A stretch of DNA of 64,000 bases. It comes from Verrucomicrobiia bacterium (lineage in GTDB: Bacteria; Verrucomicrobiota; Verrucomicrobiia; JADLBR01; JAIBCM01). The stretch is taken from positions 62,001 through 126,000 of the forward strand of contig JAIBCM010000001.1 in NCBI GenBank assembly GCA_019694135.1, read 5' to 3'. A program made the position numbers and the translations under genes. The notes below the pieces were generated by a model that saw only the letters and a list, made by a program, of their open reading frames with translations, had not been told where the DNA came from and made no database searches. Below are positions 62,166-64,000 of this stretch, one piece after another; within the stretch, counting starts at the first letter, position 1; the number at the start of each line of letters is the position of its first letter.

Positions 62166-62843
62166 CTAAAAATTGCGCTTCACAATTTGTTGCGTCTTGG
62201 CCTGTTTTACAATCGAACCCTCCTCCAAAACTCCGCGCCAATGCGTGCCGGGATAAAGCAAACAACGTTTTCCCAATAATGAACCAGGACTAATTACCGA
62301 ATTGCAACCCACCTCCGTCTCATCGCCGATAACTGCGCCAAACTTATTAAGCCCTGTATCAATCATTTCACCCCCATGACGAATTACAATATGATCTCGT
62401 GTCAATTTCAAATTACTTAAAATCACGCCCGCTGCCAAATGCGCGCGATGACCTAAAATCGAATCTCCTACATAACTAAAGTGTGGCACTTCACTTTCAT
62501 TCAACAAAATACAATTCTTAAATTCACAAGAGTTGCCCGCAATCACGCCATTACCTAAAATGACATTTTCACGAATATAACACCCATTGCGAATATGACA
62601 ATTTTCACCGATCCAAGCCGGACCTTTAATAAAAGCTCCGTGCTCAACAACCGTTCCTTTTCCGATAAAAACCTTTTCCCCAATAAAAGGCTGACCCACC
62701 AAAGATCCATGAAACGCGGGTTTCAACCGAAATTGAAGATAATTCGGAATCTGCTTCAACGCATCCCACACAAACTGCGCCGACTCAAACAAAGGCTGAT
62801 GCTCACAATGCGTTAAATCCAAAAATTCTTTTACCGAAAACAT
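62166..62843 (-). CDS. Left-handed beta-helix (hexapeptide-repeat) protein, GlmU C-terminal-like
   Basis: The 225-aa protein has about eight hexapeptide turns (IGKGTVVEHGAFIKGPAWIG, CHIRNGCYIRENVILGNGVI, and later CNSVISPGSLLGKRC). Together with LSNLKLTRDHIVI and HRAHLAAGV this is close to the acyl-acceptor half of GlmU-type sugar-phosphate acetyltransferases. It probably acetylates or organises a sugar-1-phosphate. No nucleotidyltransferase domain is attached. It starts 5 nt after the upstream gene's stop, suggesting an operon. Confidence 0.82.
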   Translation of the reverse strand: MFSVKEFLDLTHCEHQPLFESAQFVWDALKQIPNYLQFRLKPAFHGSLVGQPFIGEKVFIGKGTVVEHGAFIKGPAWIGENCHIRNGCYIRENVILGNGVIAGNSCEFKNCILLNESEVPHFSYVGDSILGHRAHLAAGVILSNLKLTRDHIVIRHGGEMIDTGLNKFGAVIGDETEVGCNSVISPGSLLGKRCLLYPGTHWRGVLEEGSIVKQAKTQQIVKRNF

Positions 62844-62848
62844 AAGTT

Positions 62849-64000
62849 TTACGGATTATAATTAGCGCTCGCCAAATTCCCAGCTTCATCTTGAACACGA
62901 ATAAAAAGCTTTTCTCCCCCACTCACCTTAGCTTCAAATATTTCTTCCGAGGAGTCGAGCACACCATCTTTTGGCTGAATTTCTGCAAACTCAACTCCAT
63001 CACGCGAAATCATGACATCCCAAATTAAAGACCCTTGATCACGCGCGCGAAAAGTGATCACACCATTATCGCTAGCCATTTTCTCAATTTGCGGCGCCGT
63101 GTTATCAATCAAAATACCTTCACTAATCTTTTCATCACTTAATGGATCCGTCTCATTACTTTTCTTATCCGTCACCGAAACTTTAAAATAATAAATACCA
63201 TCTTCCCAACCGATTGTGTCCAAAGTATAAGCAGCCACTTCCAACTCTTTCTCTAAAACCTTGAAATCTTTTTCATTTTCTCGGCGATAACTCAATTGAT
63301 ATGTCAACTGATCGGGATTAGGATCACTCGCCGACCAAACAATCGTTTGCAAACCTCCTCGCAATTCTGGAGCCATGCGCGTGCGATCAAACGAAGGCAT
63401 CTCAAACAAATCCCAATTAAGCAATTGTTGCAACGTCTTTTGTTGTGGCGGCTGAGGCGGATCAGTCATCGGCGCATAACCAATACCCGAAGGCAACGCG
63501 ACAATCGCATTGATTCGTGGCGCTAAATTTTTAGGTGTATAAAATACATCAACCCGTCGCACACTACCCGTTTTTAATGACAACTCATACTGTAAATAAC
63601 GCGCTGCGGGACTGACCACTTTTTGATCCTTCAATTCCACCCAATCATACCATGTCTTGTCCGGCTCTACAGTGTTACCGCTCCGAGTTCGCACGTGCGC
63701 CACTTCGCCTTTTACCCGCAAAGCGCCCCACCGACTGAATCCCTGGCTATCGATCACTTCTGATTGATAAATTCCATCACCTCCAGCTGCTTTCAAAGCC
63801 CACCATCCTCCATCATTACTCGTGGCAGCAAACAAATTATTTTGATTACTCACCAAGACCGTAATTTGATTCGATTCCGCGCGCGCCACGACACGTTTTT
63901 CACCTCGATCACTCACACCATACAAAAACCCGTCATCGCCCGTTCCAATCAACCACTCTCCTCGATAACGCAACAACGCCTGCGGCGAAGCATCCGCCGA
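62849..64000 (-). CDS. Repeat-rich extracellular protein, 3' part (runs off right edge)
   Basis: 383 residues are visible and the frame stays open to the right edge, so the N-terminus is missing. The first part has short beta-propeller-like blades (YRGEWLIGTGDDGFLYGVSD; LFAATSNDGGWWALKAAGGD). The second part is Ig/fibronectin-like (LTYQLSYRRENEKDFKVLEK, GIYYFKVSVTDKKSNETDPL, LFIRVQDEAGNLASANYNP). It is probably exported. Such propeller-plus-Ig proteins are frequent in Verrucomicrobiota (recalled, not searched). Confidence 0.8.
   Translation of the reverse strand, partial: SADASPQALLRYRGEWLIGTGDDGFLYGVSDRGEKRVVARAESNQITVLVSNQNNLFAATSNDGGWWALKAAGGDGIYQSEVIDSQGFSRWGALRVKGEVAHVRTRSGNTVEPDKTWYDWVELKDQKVVSPAARYLQYELSLKTGSVRRVDVFYTPKNLAPRINAIVALPSGIGYAPMTDPPQPPQQKTLQQLLNWDLFEMPSFDRTRMAPELRGGLQTIVWSASDPNPDQLTYQLSYRRENEKDFKVLEKELEVAAYTLDTIGWEDGIYYFKVSVTDKKSNETDPLSDEKISEGILIDNTAPQIEKMASDNGVITFRARDQGSLIWDVMISRDGVEFAEIQPKDGVLDSSEEIFEAKVSGGEKLFIRVQDEAGNLASANYNP

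Noticed and set aside
1-64000. CRISPR arrays, insertion sequences, prophage or integrase genes
   Set aside because: No repeated spacer array, transposase, integrase or phage gene was seen; the only likely transferred item is the toxin-like ORF at 54692.

Overview
The window is a gene-dense, AT-rich segment of a Gram-negative bacterial chromosome. It has an LPS/glycan locus with a heptose pathway, a TolC/RND efflux set, a lipobox adaptor and an MBOAT acyltransferase. Several contents fit the PVC group, most likely Verrucomicrobiota: a GldA/GldF/GldG-like ABC operon with a DUF4340 protein, a bacterial serpin, small DUF3008/CsbD/DUF1328 stress proteins, and many genes without a Shine-Dalgarno sequence. 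That placement is inference; no 16S gene or other decisive marker is present. No CRISPR array, intact insertion sequence or prophage was seen.

Layout. 1-1654 is the 5' part of a large membrane protein running off the left edge. 1777-15053 is a glycan locus: three FkbM-type and two other methyltransferases, a sugar-nucleotide epimerase, a complete set of enzymes for nucleotide-activated D-glycero-D-manno-heptose (a nucleotidyltransferase/phosphatase fusion, HddA-type kinase, GmhA isomerase), four glycosyltransferases including a heptosyltransferase-like GT9, and a Wzx-type flippase. 15093-18101 holds two tandem CPA2 antiporters. 18273-23166 is a TetR/adaptor/RND efflux operon with a palindromic operator at the tetR start. 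23319-25363 has a DUF3008 protein, a DEAD-box helicase and an RRM protein. 25572-27378 pairs a secreted serpin with an NlpC/P60 peptidase.

27912-28317 is a regulatory stretch with PhoP/PhoB-box-like repeats and a terminator. 29030-31390 is an MBOAT/SGNH O-acylation pair. TolC, ChrA, a LolA-fold protein, PAP2, a large TPR protein, UvrA, an unknown secreted protein with its own strong SD and terminator, an RlmD-type methyltransferase and a SOUL-like protein follow to 43897. 43966-48868 carries Ppx/GppA, a STAS/SpoIIE-phosphatase pair, GrpE, DnaJ and RsmE. 48875-54489 holds a histone-deacetylase-like enzyme and a stress-type cluster (CsbD, DUF1328, FAD/Rieske oxidoreductase, ferritin-like protein, 39-aa membrane peptide, YihY, alkyladenine glycosylase). 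54692-55846 is an AT-rich orphan resembling the C-terminal domain of Rhs-type polymorphic toxins. 56078-60648 is the Gld-like ABC operon. The right end has a DUF1579 protein, an RluE-like pseudouridine synthase, tRNA-Ser(CGA), a left-handed beta-helix protein and a partial repeat protein.

The most unusual items are the orphan toxin-like ORF and its odd flanks, the 11-bp-period TTYACA repeats around 28.0 kb, a decayed DUF3008 copy at 18.2 kb that keeps its upstream sequence, a probable leaderless promoter for the STAS gene, the heptose enzyme fusion, and the 39-aa membrane peptide at 52.5 kb.
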